Shown here: piece by piece, positions 19,005 to 28,608 of the stretch
Layout: every line of letters begins with the position of its first letter
Numbering within the stretch: the stretch's first letter is position 1
The notes under the pieces: model-generated
Databases searched by the model: none
Seen by the model: only the letters and a program-made list of their open reading frames with translations
Told to the model about the DNA's origin: nothing
Source of the DNA: Psychrobacter sp. 72-O-c
Lineage (GTDB): Bacteria; Pseudomonadota; Gammaproteobacteria; Pseudomonadales; Moraxellaceae
Assembly: GCF_904846605.1 (NCBI RefSeq)
Contig: NZ_CAJHBI010000023.1
Location: 1-57,287 of the forward strand
Length of the DNA: 57,287 nucleotides
Reading direction: 5' to 3'
Translations under genes and position numbers: made by a program

Positions 19005-19143
19005 CTAAAATATGGTTTCAAAAATTACGTTCAACACACATATACACGTTGATAGTAAAAAGTTTGTGTCTGACATTATTGTTATGGAGGTATTCGTTTT
19101 AAATCAGTATCGGCTTTCCGCCATTGATTGCTTGTCATTATTG

Positions 19144-19194
19144 CAGTAGTCCTTTGCTATAAATGACTTTCTTTTATTTTGAATCGACTATAAC
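19144..19194. repeat. Dispersed intergenic repeat, end fragment
   Basis: 51 bases from CAGTAGT to GACTATAAC match 54913-54963 at 43 of 51 positions without a gap. Both lie in spacers behind or between operons. The shared end GAATYGACTATA looks like the terminus of a small repeated element. Confidence 0.65.
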
Positions 19195-19199
19195 CAAAG

Positions 19200-21023
19200 C
19201 TATTCGGGGTAAATCGCCATAATTTGCTCAGCCAAATTATTATCAAATAGGCGACATAAAGTCACAAAGCGCATTTGTACGTCTTTGAGATCAGCGACAC
19301 TGTCACCGGCAAAACGCACAGTGAGATTATGGCTGGTATTTGATTGGCGCAATATCCCAAAGCCACGAGCAAAATCCAACCGCACCCCATCAATACAGGT
19401 CAATCTTGTTCCTAGCGGTAATAACTGCTTTGCCTGTGCTAACGTCATATGTTGTCTGCTAGCAGAGCAAGTGCATAGCGACGGAATACAGGACCTGGCA
19501 AGCCTATTATCAGAGGGGCTAGAAGCTATCGATAGCTCAACTAAGTGCTGTAAATAATGACAAAATGTGGCTAATTGTTGTATTACTGAGCAGTCTGTCG
19601 GTGGCGTATCTGGTAGCGGTAAATAGTGATCCGCAGTACTGACCAGCGTTGGTAATTGTCTAGTAATATCAGTTAATCTATGAGGGACTAGCGTGTCAGT
19701 TTGTTCGCCCCACAAATCGACAGCAGGCGGCAATGTATCACTAGGCGCTGCCGTATATACCAACCAATGCAGCAAACGTAGTCCAGCGTACATGGCATCA
19801 TCGTAAGCCGTAAAATAACCATCGTTAAAGATAAAATGGCCGGATAATTCACCAGCAAATATAATACGGTTTTCACAGGATTGCAGCTGCTGACGCATCA
19901 GGCTACTGCCCGTTTTACTGATAATAGGAACGACACCCAGATTGCTCAATAAAGTAGGTAGATGATGTGAGCACTTGATATCAAACAGCACTTGCGGTGT
20001 CGAGGTAGTCTCAGCATCCCATGTTTTTGGACGCTCAGTGATGGCCACTTGTGCCAATAAATACAGTAGATGATCAGGCATGACGACTTTACCGCTATTA
20101 TCAACAATCATGAGCCTATCACCATCACCATCGAACGCCAGACCAATATCTGCGGCATTGATAATAACCGTTTGTTGTAGCTCTGCTAATCGATTGGGCT
20201 CGGTCGGATCAGGGTTGCCCATAGGGAAACTACCATCAGGCGTATCGTTGATAACAATAACGTGCTGGCAAAATTGGCTGAATAAAGGTAGAGCGATTCT
20301 ACTGGTGGCACCATGCATACAATCAATAACGATTGTTAGATCAAGCTTTTTGACAGCCCATCTGTTTGTAGCAGACAGGTTCTGAGGCGAATAAATGGTG
20401 GTAAACACCTCTGCAATAGCTCGAATATAAGGCGCTGCTACGGTGTCAGTAGGCAAGCCTATAACAGACAGTACAGGGTTCGACTGAGCATTAATATTTT
20501 GAATAGCCGCTATGGTTTTACCGTTACTATTGTTATCTCTATTTTGAGTAGACTCAGAAGGTATTGAGTCTTGGTAAAGCGCCTGAATATCTTCGGCACT
20601 AGGAGAGACATTGCCAACCAACCATTTGATACCTAAGATACTTTTCGCAGAATGACTGGCGGTCACCATTATACCGTGACCAGCATATTGCTCAGTCCAA
20701 AATGCCATCATCGGTGTGGTGATCAGTCCCAAGTTGATAACTTGTAGACCTTGCTGCTGTAATATAGTGGCCAGCGTTTGGGCGATGCTATCGCTACCGT
20801 AGCGAACATCATAGCCGATGATAACGGTAGTCGCTTTGGGTTCGGTATGAGGCGTCAGCTCATTATTAGATCTGGATTTCACACTCTGGGCGGTATGATA
20901 GCGTTGATAAAGTCGAACAAAAGCCTTGCCCAAAGCCTGCACAAAAATAGGGGTAAAGTACTGTTCGTCACCGCGAATATCATAAGCACGAAATAAGGAT
21001 TGCTGGGCGGCAAAAAACGGCAT
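19200..21023 (-). CDS. Phosphomannomutase/phosphoglucomutase (AlgC/ManB-like)
   Basis: 607 aa from ATG 21023, which has AAGGAG 9 bases upstream. An in-frame ATG at 21083 would add 20 residues but has no ribosome site. It is longer than AlgC (~460 aa) because of low-complexity inserts. RAYDIRGD opens domain 1. The phosphoserine loop is VTASHSAKSILGIKWLVG, where most relatives have SHNP. The metal loop AFDGDGDRLMIVD and the sugar loop GELSGHFIFND are intact, and RQSNTS-HNLTVRF is the C-terminal phosphate site. The enzyme interconverts hexose 6- and 1-phosphates for LPS or exopolysaccharide precursors. The dut-algC-argB neighbourhood supports AlgC identity. Confidence 0.85.
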   Translation of the reverse strand: MPFFAAQQSLFRAYDIRGDEQYFTPIFVQALGKAFVRLYQRYHTAQSVKSRSNNELTPHTEPKATTVIIGYDVRYGSDSIAQTLATILQQQGLQVINLGLITTPMMAFWTEQYAGHGIMVTASHSAKSILGIKWLVGNVSPSAEDIQALYQDSIPSESTQNRDNNSNGKTIAAIQNINAQSNPVLSVIGLPTDTVAAPYIRAIAEVFTTIYSPQNLSATNRWAVKKLDLTIVIDCMHGATSRIALPLFSQFCQHVIVINDTPDGSFPMGNPDPTEPNRLAELQQTVIINAADIGLAFDGDGDRLMIVDNSGKVVMPDHLLYLLAQVAITERPKTWDAETTSTPQVLFDIKCSHHLPTLLSNLGVVPIISKTGSSLMRQQLQSCENRIIFAGELSGHFIFNDGYFTAYDDAMYAGLRLLHWLVYTAAPSDTLPPAVDLWGEQTDTLVPHRLTDITRQLPTLVSTADHYLPLPDTPPTDCSVIQQLATFCHYLQHLVELSIASSPSDNRLARSCIPSLCTCSASRQHMTLAQAKQLLPLGTRLTCIDGVRLDFARGFGILRQSNTSHNLTVRFAGDSVADLKDVQMRFVTLCRLFDNNLAEQIMAIYPE

Positions 21024-21098
21024 CGCTTTACTCTCCTTATGGTCGTTATTTGTGGAAATGAATGTTTGGGCACTATTAGACATACAAACTAGCGATGG

Positions 21099-21563
21099 CT
21101 ATTGGCGACCTGAATGACCAAAACCGCCTGCACCGCGTGCGCTTTCATCGCTAAAGTCAGTCACGACTTCGAACTCAGGACGCGCGACTGGTACGACAAC
21201 ATACTGCGCCATACGCTCTGCTGGATTGAGGATAAAATCTTCACTACTGCGGTTCCAAATACTAACCATTAGCTCACCTTGATAGTCCGCATCAATCAGT
21301 CCGACCAAATTACCCAGTACAATGCCATGCTTGTGACCGAGTCCTGAGCGCGGCAAAATCATACCAGCATAATTAGGATTTTGGATGTAAACGGCCAGAC
21401 CGGTACCGATTAAATGCGTTGAGCCTGCCTTAACCGTCAAAGGCTCATCAATACAAGCACGTAAGTCGATACCTGCCGATCCATCAGTGGCGCGGGTAGG
21501 TAGAGAAAATGCTTTATCTTGAGTGATTTTAGGGTTTAGGACTTTGACTTGTACAGCTTGCAT
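21099..21563 (-). CDS. dut: dUTP diphosphatase
   Basis: 154 aa trimeric dUTPase, which hydrolyses dUTP to dUMP and PPi. Family motifs appear in order: SAGIDLRA (motif 1), [15 protein letters not shown] (motif 2), [10 protein letters not shown] (motif 3), [14 protein letters not shown] (motif 4) and the C-terminal P-loop-like [11 protein letters not shown] (motif 5). It sits 16-76 bases upstream of the phosphohexomutase gene, depending on the start chosen there, on the same strand. Confidence 0.96.
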   Translation of the reverse strand: MQAVQVKVLNPKITQDKAFSLPTRATDGSAGIDLRACIDEPLTVKAGSTHLIGTGLAVYIQNPNYAGMILPRSGLGHKHGIVLGNLVGLIDADYQGELMVSIWNRSSEDFILNPAERMAQYVVVPVARPEFEVVTDFSDESARGAGGFGHSGRQ

Positions 21564-21679
21564 AACACACTCACTTAACGGTTGGACAGTTTGGATAGAT
21601 AGTTTTTTAATACATACGTTTTAATAAATAACGACAACCACAAGGCTACGATTTATAAATTTAATACTGAAATTTAGAC

Positions 21680-23083
21680 CTAAAGTAATAACACACTCGC
21701 CAGTCCTAGGAACGACATAAAGCCGACGATATCGGTTACTGTGGTCAAAATAACTGAAGCTGATAATGCCGGGTCAATATCCATATTCTTTAATACTATG
21801 GGAATAGTAATCCCCGATACATTCGCTGCTGTCATGTTAATGGCAATCGCACAGCCAATCACAGCGCTAATTCTAACATCCTGAAACCACATTTGCGCAA
21901 TAATCGCCATGATTATCGCCCAAATGATACCGTTTATTGCGCCAACCCACAGCTCTTTATTAAACAACCACCAGCGGTTGGAACCACCAATTTGACCCAT
22001 TGCCATACCACGAATAACTATGGTAAGTGTCTGGGAGCCGGCAATACCGCCCATACTTGCGACTACTGGCATCAGTATCGCTAGCGCCACTACTTTTGCG
22101 AGTACCGCCTCGAACTGACCAATGACCGCTGCTGCTAGTAATGCGGTACATAAATTAATACCCAGCCAAATACTACGGCTTTTGGCACTGGTGAGAATAG
22201 GCGCAAACAGTTCTTCATCTTGACTGACACCAGCCAGGTTTCTCATGGTGCTGTCGACATCGTCTTGGATGATTTCCATGATGTCTTCACCATTTAGCTG
22301 TCCAACCAGCTCACCATGACTATTAATCACCGGCGCAAAACGAATATCTTCTGAACGAAAAATAGCTGCCGCATCTTGGATATCTAAGCGATCATTGATA
22401 GTGACAGCGGTATCAATGAAGCTGGAAACCAATGAGCTTTGCTCGTGCTTGATCAAATCGACGAGACTGAGTAGCCCAAGCAGTTGCTGGCTTTGATCGA
22501 CTATCAATAGCTCTTGGCTTTGGTCATCCAGTAGATCTTCATTATCGCGTAGCCATTGCTGTACTTGTGCCAGAGAGATATCATCTTGTACTTGAATGAT
22601 ATCAGGATCCATATAGCTACCCACTTCCCAATCGGCATAAGTGTCGAGCTTATTGACCTGAATCCGTATATCTTCATCCAAAGTCGCCATCACTGAGGTA
22701 CGGACAGTATCGGTGACAGTCTCCAAAATCTCTGAGATATCCTGCGCATCAAGATCTTGGGTAAATAACGAGATTTCTTTTGAGGAGATATTCTCCATCA
22801 ACGGCTGACGCGTATCAAACTCTAGCTCAGCGAGTACTTCCCCTTTGAGCTGCTCAGGAACTTGTGCCCAAATCAGCAGCCTATCTTGGGTTGGAAACGA
22901 CTCGAGTAGGTTGGCGATTTCATATTCAGACTGCTTTGCCAAAAACTCAGTGATGGCTGTATAGGCCTCATCCGCAACTAAATCCTGTAAATACAGCAGC
23001 TTATATTCAGCGCTATACTCTAACGGATTATAGTTTCCCTGTAGCTTGGACGGGCGTTCAGGGCTAGGCGTAGCGGCGGACAT
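21680..23083 (-). CDS. mgtE: Magnesium transporter MgtE
   Basis: 467 aa. The cytosolic N domain (about 20-140) has helical repeats with LLESFPTQDRLLIWAQVPE. Two CBS domains follow (about 150-280; SYMDPDIIQVQDDISLAQV and DTAVTINDRLDIQDAAAIF). The C-terminal pore region has five membrane helices (about 305-467), including VASMGGIAGSQTLTIVIRGMA, which carries the selectivity region. It is a Mg2+ channel gated by Mg2+ binding to the N and CBS domains. No M-box riboswitch is visible in the 95 bases upstream. It is on the same strand as dut and is separated from rep by 94 bases. Confidence 0.94.
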   Translation of the reverse strand: MSAATPSPERPSKLQGNYNPLEYSAEYKLLYLQDLVADEAYTAITEFLAKQSEYEIANLLESFPTQDRLLIWAQVPEQLKGEVLAELEFDTRQPLMENISSKEISLFTQDLDAQDISEILETVTDTVRTSVMATLDEDIRIQVNKLDTYADWEVGSYMDPDIIQVQDDISLAQVQQWLRDNEDLLDDQSQELLIVDQSQQLLGLLSLVDLIKHEQSSLVSSFIDTAVTINDRLDIQDAAAIFRSEDIRFAPVINSHGELVGQLNGEDIMEIIQDDVDSTMRNLAGVSQDEELFAPILTSAKSRSIWLGINLCTALLAAAVIGQFEAVLAKVVALAILMPVVASMGGIAGSQTLTIVIRGMAMGQIGGSNRWWLFNKELWVGAINGIIWAIIMAIIAQMWFQDVRISAVIGCAIAINMTAANVSGITIPIVLKNMDIDPALSASVILTTVTDIVGFMSFLGLASVLLL

Positions 23084-23177
23084 AAGCGTTCCAAAAGTGT
23101 TGAAAAAGTATAAAACGAGCTAAAGCTGAAAAATAAATATTAATTTGATGCTATTCATTGAGACTTTAGTATAAATA

Positions 23178-25211
23178 CTAGCGATTACCTAATAATGCTC
23201 GAATATTGGCTAAGTATTCATCAGCAACGGCTTCTGGATCTTTGGTAGCTTTTTTCTTTTTAGCTTTGGCTGGCCAGTCGATATGGTCTTCGGGTAGCTC
23301 CTCTAAGAATCTGGACTCTGAGGTGACACGCATCTGTCCCCCTGCACGGCGCTGCGTGGCTAAGGTTAAGGTCAGCTCACGACGGGCGCGGGTGATGCCA
23401 ACATACATTAAGCGGCGTTCTTCTTCTACCGTTTCACTGATAATAGAGTTACGGTGCGGCAGCATCTCTTCTTCTAAACCCATAATATAAACGTAATTAA
23501 ACTCCAAGCCTTTTGCTGCATGCAAGGTCATTAGATTGACCTTATTGGTGTTTTCATCTTCTTGCTGCTGCTCCAACATATCGAGCAATACTAGCTTGCG
23601 GATGATAGTATCAATAGTGCGATCTTCATCGTTTTCTGCACGGTTGATAAGCGATTGAATACTGGTATATAACACTTCAATATTGTCTAGACGGTTTTTT
23701 TCTTGCTGCGGGGTTTTCGCTTCCGAGCGCACCACATCGACGTAACCGGTTTCATCAATCATCTGACGTACGATTGGGACGGGGTCAGGATGCTGATCTA
23801 AATCGCGAGTGTAATGTTCAATAAAGTCACCAAATTCTTTTAGGGTACTATAGGCTTTGGTCGGTAACACATGACTGAGGCCAGCATGGGTACAAGAGGC
23901 CAGTAACGAGATACTATGCTCTTGCGCAAATAGACCCAGCTTCTCTAATGTCGCAGGTCCCATACCACGCTTGGGTGTATTAATAATGCGTAAAAAAGCA
24001 CTGTCATCTTCTGGATTTAGAATTAGGCGTAGGTAGCCCATGATATCTTTGATTTCACTACGCGCAAAAAATGACTGACCACCGGATATCTTATAAGGGA
24101 CTTGTAATTGACGTAGCTGGGCTTCTAACATTCGCGCTTGAAAGTTACTGCGATACAGTACGGCATAATCTTCCCACTCATTACCAAAACGTAGCTTATG
24201 GGTGACTATCTCTTTGGCAACGCGCTCCGATTCGTCGTCATCATTACGGCAATTGATAATGCGGATTTTTTCACCATGACCTTTATCTGACCAAAGTTTC
24301 TTTTCAAATAAATGCTCGTTATTGGTAATAACCGCATTGGCCGCAGTCAAAATACGACTGGTTGAGCGATAGTTCTGTTCAAGCATAACGATTTTTAATT
24401 TGGGAAAATCTTCTTTTAGCAGGGCCATGTTTTCAGGCTTTGCCCCACGCCACGCATAGATAGATTGGTCATCGTCACCCACGACGGTAAAGCGTCCTTG
24501 TGGTCCTACTAGATACTTAATCATCTCATACTGAGCAGTATTGGTATCTTGATATTCATCGACCAATAGGTAGCGAATACGGTTCTGCCATTTATCCCGC
24601 AGCAGGGTATTGTCACGGAGTATTTTAGTCGGTAATACAATCAAGTCATCAAAATCAACCGCATTATAAGCGCGTAAATTACGCTCATATAACGCATATA
24701 AAGTCGCAAAGATCATATCTTCCGGATCTTCTAAGGTCTCCATCGCTTTATCTGGATCAATCAGATCGTTTTTCCAGTCAGAGATAAACTTCATCGCTTT
24801 ACCAACTAGCTCGCGACTTTCAGCGCCACTTAAGTTGTCGCGCATCATTAACTCCATCAATAAGCGCTTGCTGTCCTCGCCATCCATAATGGAGAAGTTG
24901 CCTTTTAGCGGAGTATGGATTAATTCATAACGCAAAAACTGTAAGCCAAATTGGTGAAAGGTTGATACCGTTAGACCGCGGGTCTTATCACTGGGCATTA
25001 ATTTGCTGACCCGGGCTTTCATCTCGCGTGCGGCTTTATTGGTAAAAGTCACCGCCGTAATACGTTCCGCTGGCATGTTGCACTCTTGTATAAGATAGGC
25101 AATCTTACGGGTGATGACCGAGGTTTTGCCAGAGCCTGCGCCTGCCAATACCAGTAGCGGACCGGATACGTAGAGCATGGCTTCTTGTTGTTTGGGATTA
25201 AGTTGACTCAT
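23178..25211 (-). CDS. rep: ATP-dependent DNA helicase Rep
   Basis: 677 aa superfamily 1A 3'-5' helicase that helps replication forks pass proteins and restarts stalled forks. The order of motifs is complete: LNPKQQEAMLYVSGP (Q motif), VLAGAGSGKTSVI (Walker A, about 21-33), TFTNKAAREMK, DDLIVLPTKIL, LLVDEYQDTNTAQYE (Walker B), VVGDDDQSIYAWRGA, LEQNYRSTSRIL, and in the C-terminal half LMTLHAAKGLEFNYVYIMG and EEERRLMYVGITRARREL. The N terminus and length fit Rep better than UvrD or PcrA. The basic stretch AKAKKKKATKD near the C terminus is additional. Confidence 0.93.
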   Translation of the reverse strand: MSQLNPKQQEAMLYVSGPLLVLAGAGSGKTSVITRKIAYLIQECNMPAERITAVTFTNKAAREMKARVSKLMPSDKTRGLTVSTFHQFGLQFLRYELIHTPLKGNFSIMDGEDSKRLLMELMMRDNLSGAESRELVGKAMKFISDWKNDLIDPDKAMETLEDPEDMIFATLYALYERNLRAYNAVDFDDLIVLPTKILRDNTLLRDKWQNRIRYLLVDEYQDTNTAQYEMIKYLVGPQGRFTVVGDDDQSIYAWRGAKPENMALLKEDFPKLKIVMLEQNYRSTSRILTAANAVITNNEHLFEKKLWSDKGHGEKIRIINCRNDDDESERVAKEIVTHKLRFGNEWEDYAVLYRSNFQARMLEAQLRQLQVPYKISGGQSFFARSEIKDIMGYLRLILNPEDDSAFLRIINTPKRGMGPATLEKLGLFAQEHSISLLASCTHAGLSHVLPTKAYSTLKEFGDFIEHYTRDLDQHPDPVPIVRQMIDETGYVDVVRSEAKTPQQEKNRLDNIEVLYTSIQSLINRAENDEDRTIDTIIRKLVLLDMLEQQQEDENTNKVNLMTLHAAKGLEFNYVYIMGLEEEMLPHRNSIISETVEEERRLMYVGITRARRELTLTLATQRRAGGQMRVTSESRFLEELPEDHIDWPAKAKKKKATKDPEAVADEYLANIRALLGNR

Positions 25212-25460
25212 AGCAAGACCTTTGGGACAAATGGTTCAAAAGCAAAAAAGAGGGTAGTCGCGGAATTAACTAATTAAAGCCCCAGAAAAATGGTTGGCAG
25301 GCGACAGAATAAAGGCAGTAAAATGTGGAGGTTGCCGTAAACACACGTTTAAAATTAGGTAGGTTATTATAAAGCAAAAACTGTACGTTTTGGCAGGAGA
25401 TGGCGGATGGTTAGTGTTGTCAAGAAAGAACTAAGAATAAAAAGAAGAGAAAAATAAAAT

Positions 25461-25490
25461 CGCGCCAGCTGATCTGAATCAATTGGCGCG
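25461..25490 (-). terminator. Terminator behind hemB
   Basis: CGCGCCA (25461-25467) and TGGCGCG (25484-25490) form a stem, and on the minus strand ATTTTATTTTT follows. The rest of the 25212-25547 spacer shows nothing recognisable. Confidence 0.8.
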
Positions 25491-25547
25491 AAAACAAGCG
25501 TTGTAGCTAATTATTTTAACTAAGTATTTTAATTCAGCAGATCAGCT

Positions 25548-26564
<1,017 letters not shown>

Positions 26565-26689
26565 TTATTATATTTTCATTGGGTTATTTGGTCGTTGTTT
26601 ATAATATTATTATTTATAGGTAAGATATTTATAAAATAGCTCTTAATATTGTGATACTACTATAACTAAAAGCAACCTATGAAAGCAAA

Positions 26690-26713
26690 AAGCCCCACCG
26701 AAGCGGCAGGGCT
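26690..26713 (-). terminator. Terminator of the RND efflux operon
   Basis: On the minus strand AGCCCTGCC pairs with GGTGGGGCT around a short loop and is followed by TTTTTGCTTT. It lies about 40 bases behind the outer-membrane factor gene. Confidence 0.82.
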
Positions 26714-26751
26714 GATTGTGTGATATTTATCCACTATTGACCAGTAAGCAG

Positions 26752-28608
26752 TTAAGGCTCAATAATCTGCGTGACTGGTACTTGTTCAACAGGAGTCTCT
26801 TCAATCAAAACACCGACTGCTGCATCAGCATCGTTATCATTATCGATATCGACAATCGCAGTTGGTTTAAAGACAGCTGTCGTTGGCGAATTTGACTGTT
26901 TAATGGCAATGGATTCTTGCACAGAAATTACCCGCGCTGAGCTGGCGGCATCGATAGCGTAAGCGGCTTTTGCTTCAGCGCTATTGCCAGGCGCTCTACC
27001 TAATTGTGCCACGTTAGTATATTGCGGTACCGGAATAATGGTTGGCACACCAAGATTAGCACCGCCACCAAGGGCTTGGTACAATTCAACTTGGCTAATA
27101 ATTTTTTGTAGCTCTAAATCTAAAATGCCTTGCTGAGTTGAGAACAATGAGCGTTGAGCATCGAGTACGTCTAGGTAGTTGGATATACCCGCTTTAAAGC
27201 GAGCGTCCGCAATTTGATAGGTTTGTTCAAAGTTGTCTTGTAGACGGTACTGTGACTCAAGCTGCTCACCTAGCGTTGCCCGCGTCGCGAGCACGTCTGA
27301 CACTTCACGGAAGGCCGTTTGAATGGATCTCTCGTAGCTGGCGAGCGTTTGTTCACGCTCGATTTTGGCCACATCATAATTGGCATCTAAGCGACCAGCA
27401 TCAAAGATGGGTACGCTGATATTAGGACCAAAGGACCAACCGAACGCGCCACTGCTAAATAAATCGTCTAAGCTGCCACTCCGCAGACCCACATTACTGG
27501 AAAGGCTAATAGAAGGGTAATAAGAGGCGCGCGCCACTTCGATATTAGCACCCGCGGCTTTAAGGTTATATTCTGCTTGCAGGATGTCAGGGCGGTAGCG
27601 GAGTAGCGCGCTCGGTAGACCAGCGTTAAAGATTTCATGAGTGGTAATGTTACTAATTGCAGGTGCAGGTATAAGCTCACTTGGAATTGAGGCACCTACT
27701 AAAAACTGCAATGCATTACGCGACGTTAAGATACTGCTTTGCGCCCTTAATACCGCGAGTTTGGCATTCTCAAGCGCGGCACTCGATTGTAAGGAGGGTA
27801 ACTTAGGATCGATACCGGCTTCGAAGCGCTTACTGGCAATAAACAAGGATTGTTCACGACTCTCAACCGTTGCTTCAGCCAGTTTGAGCTGTGCCAAACT
27901 GTAGCTTAAATTGGCATAGCTTTGAGCAATGTTACTAATTAAGCTAATCTGAGTGGCATCTTTTGCCGCAGTGGTTGCTAAGAAATTCTGCAACGCCTGA
28001 TCTTTTAGACTAGAAATTTTACCCCAAAAGTCTAGCTCATAGTTGGCTAGACCCAACTGCACATTATAAGCATCACCGGTTTGACTGCCGCCTATTGGAC
28101 TGTTTTGGCGACTGCGAGAGTAGCCTGCGCTACCATCAATCGTTGGCAAGTCGCGAATATCAGTGATTCGATATTGCGCCCGTGCTTTTTCAATCGCTAA
28201 GCGCGCACTTTCGAAGTCTTTGTTATTCTCAAGACCTAATGCAATAAGACCCTTCAGACGCTCATCGCTATAAAAATTCTGCCAGCGCTGACTGGCAAGA
28301 CTTGGCTGATCAGCGCTACTGATAGTCTCACGGTCAAAGGCACCGTAAGCTTGTTCAATAGGAATATTAGGCTCAGCAAGCACAGGGCTCATATCCGCTT
28401 TTGGGATGGTATTACACGCTGCCATGCTCATTGCTAATGCCGTCAAACCTAATAAGCGTCCACTACTCTTGTATACTCGTGAGGGAGTGGAAGTCGCAAT
28501 CATAGCAGTAGGGGTAAACCATGTGCCTGTAATAATTGGGCGCACGCTAGCAGCAGTAGCTACTGCTTTGGTGGCTGAGTTGGGGGTAAAAAAGGATATA
28601 AAACTCAT
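26752..28608 (-). CDS. Outer-membrane efflux lipoprotein (OprM/AdeK type)
   Basis: 618 aa. It forms the trimeric outer-membrane exit duct of the RND pump. Two homologous outer-membrane-factor repeats are visible: RQNSPIGGSQTGDAYNVQLG followed by GLANYELDFWGK, and later LRSGSLDDLFSSG with GWSFGPNISVPIFDAGRLDANYD. A lipobox (SMAAC, C65) follows the hydrophobic LLGLTALAM, so about 50 residues precede the signal core, unusually long. The start at 28608 is favoured by a four-base ATGA overlap with the permease stop, while the internal ATG (residue 36) has no ribosome site. The C-terminal ~90 residues form a low-complexity tail. Last gene of the three-gene operon. Confidence 0.9.
   Translation of the reverse strand: MSFISFFTPNSATKAVATAASVRPIITGTWFTPTAMIATSTPSRVYKSSGRLLGLTALAMSMAACNTIPKADMSPVLAEPNIPIEQAYGAFDRETISSADQPSLASQRWQNFYSDERLKGLIALGLENNKDFESARLAIEKARAQYRITDIRDLPTIDGSAGYSRSRQNSPIGGSQTGDAYNVQLGLANYELDFWGKISSLKDQALQNFLATTAAKDATQISLISNIAQSYANLSYSLAQLKLAEATVESREQSLFIASKRFEAGIDPKLPSLQSSAALENAKLAVLRAQSSILTSRNALQFLVGASIPSELIPAPAISNITTHEIFNAGLPSALLRYRPDILQAEYNLKAAGANIEVARASYYPSISLSSNVGLRSGSLDDLFSSGAFGWSFGPNISVPIFDAGRLDANYDVAKIEREQTLASYERSIQTAFREVSDVLATRATLGEQLESQYRLQDNFEQTYQIADARFKAGISNYLDVLDAQRSLFSTQQGILDLELQKIISQVELYQALGGGANLGVPTIIPVPQYTNVAQLGRAPGNSAEAKAAYAIDAASSARVISVQESIAIKQSNSPTTAVFKPTAIVDIDNDNDADAAVGVLIEETPVEQVPVTQIIEP

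Noticed and set aside
23084..23177. M-box or other riboswitch ahead of mgtE
   Set aside because: Only about 95 AT-rich bases, with no conserved riboswitch core or terminator/antiterminator pair.
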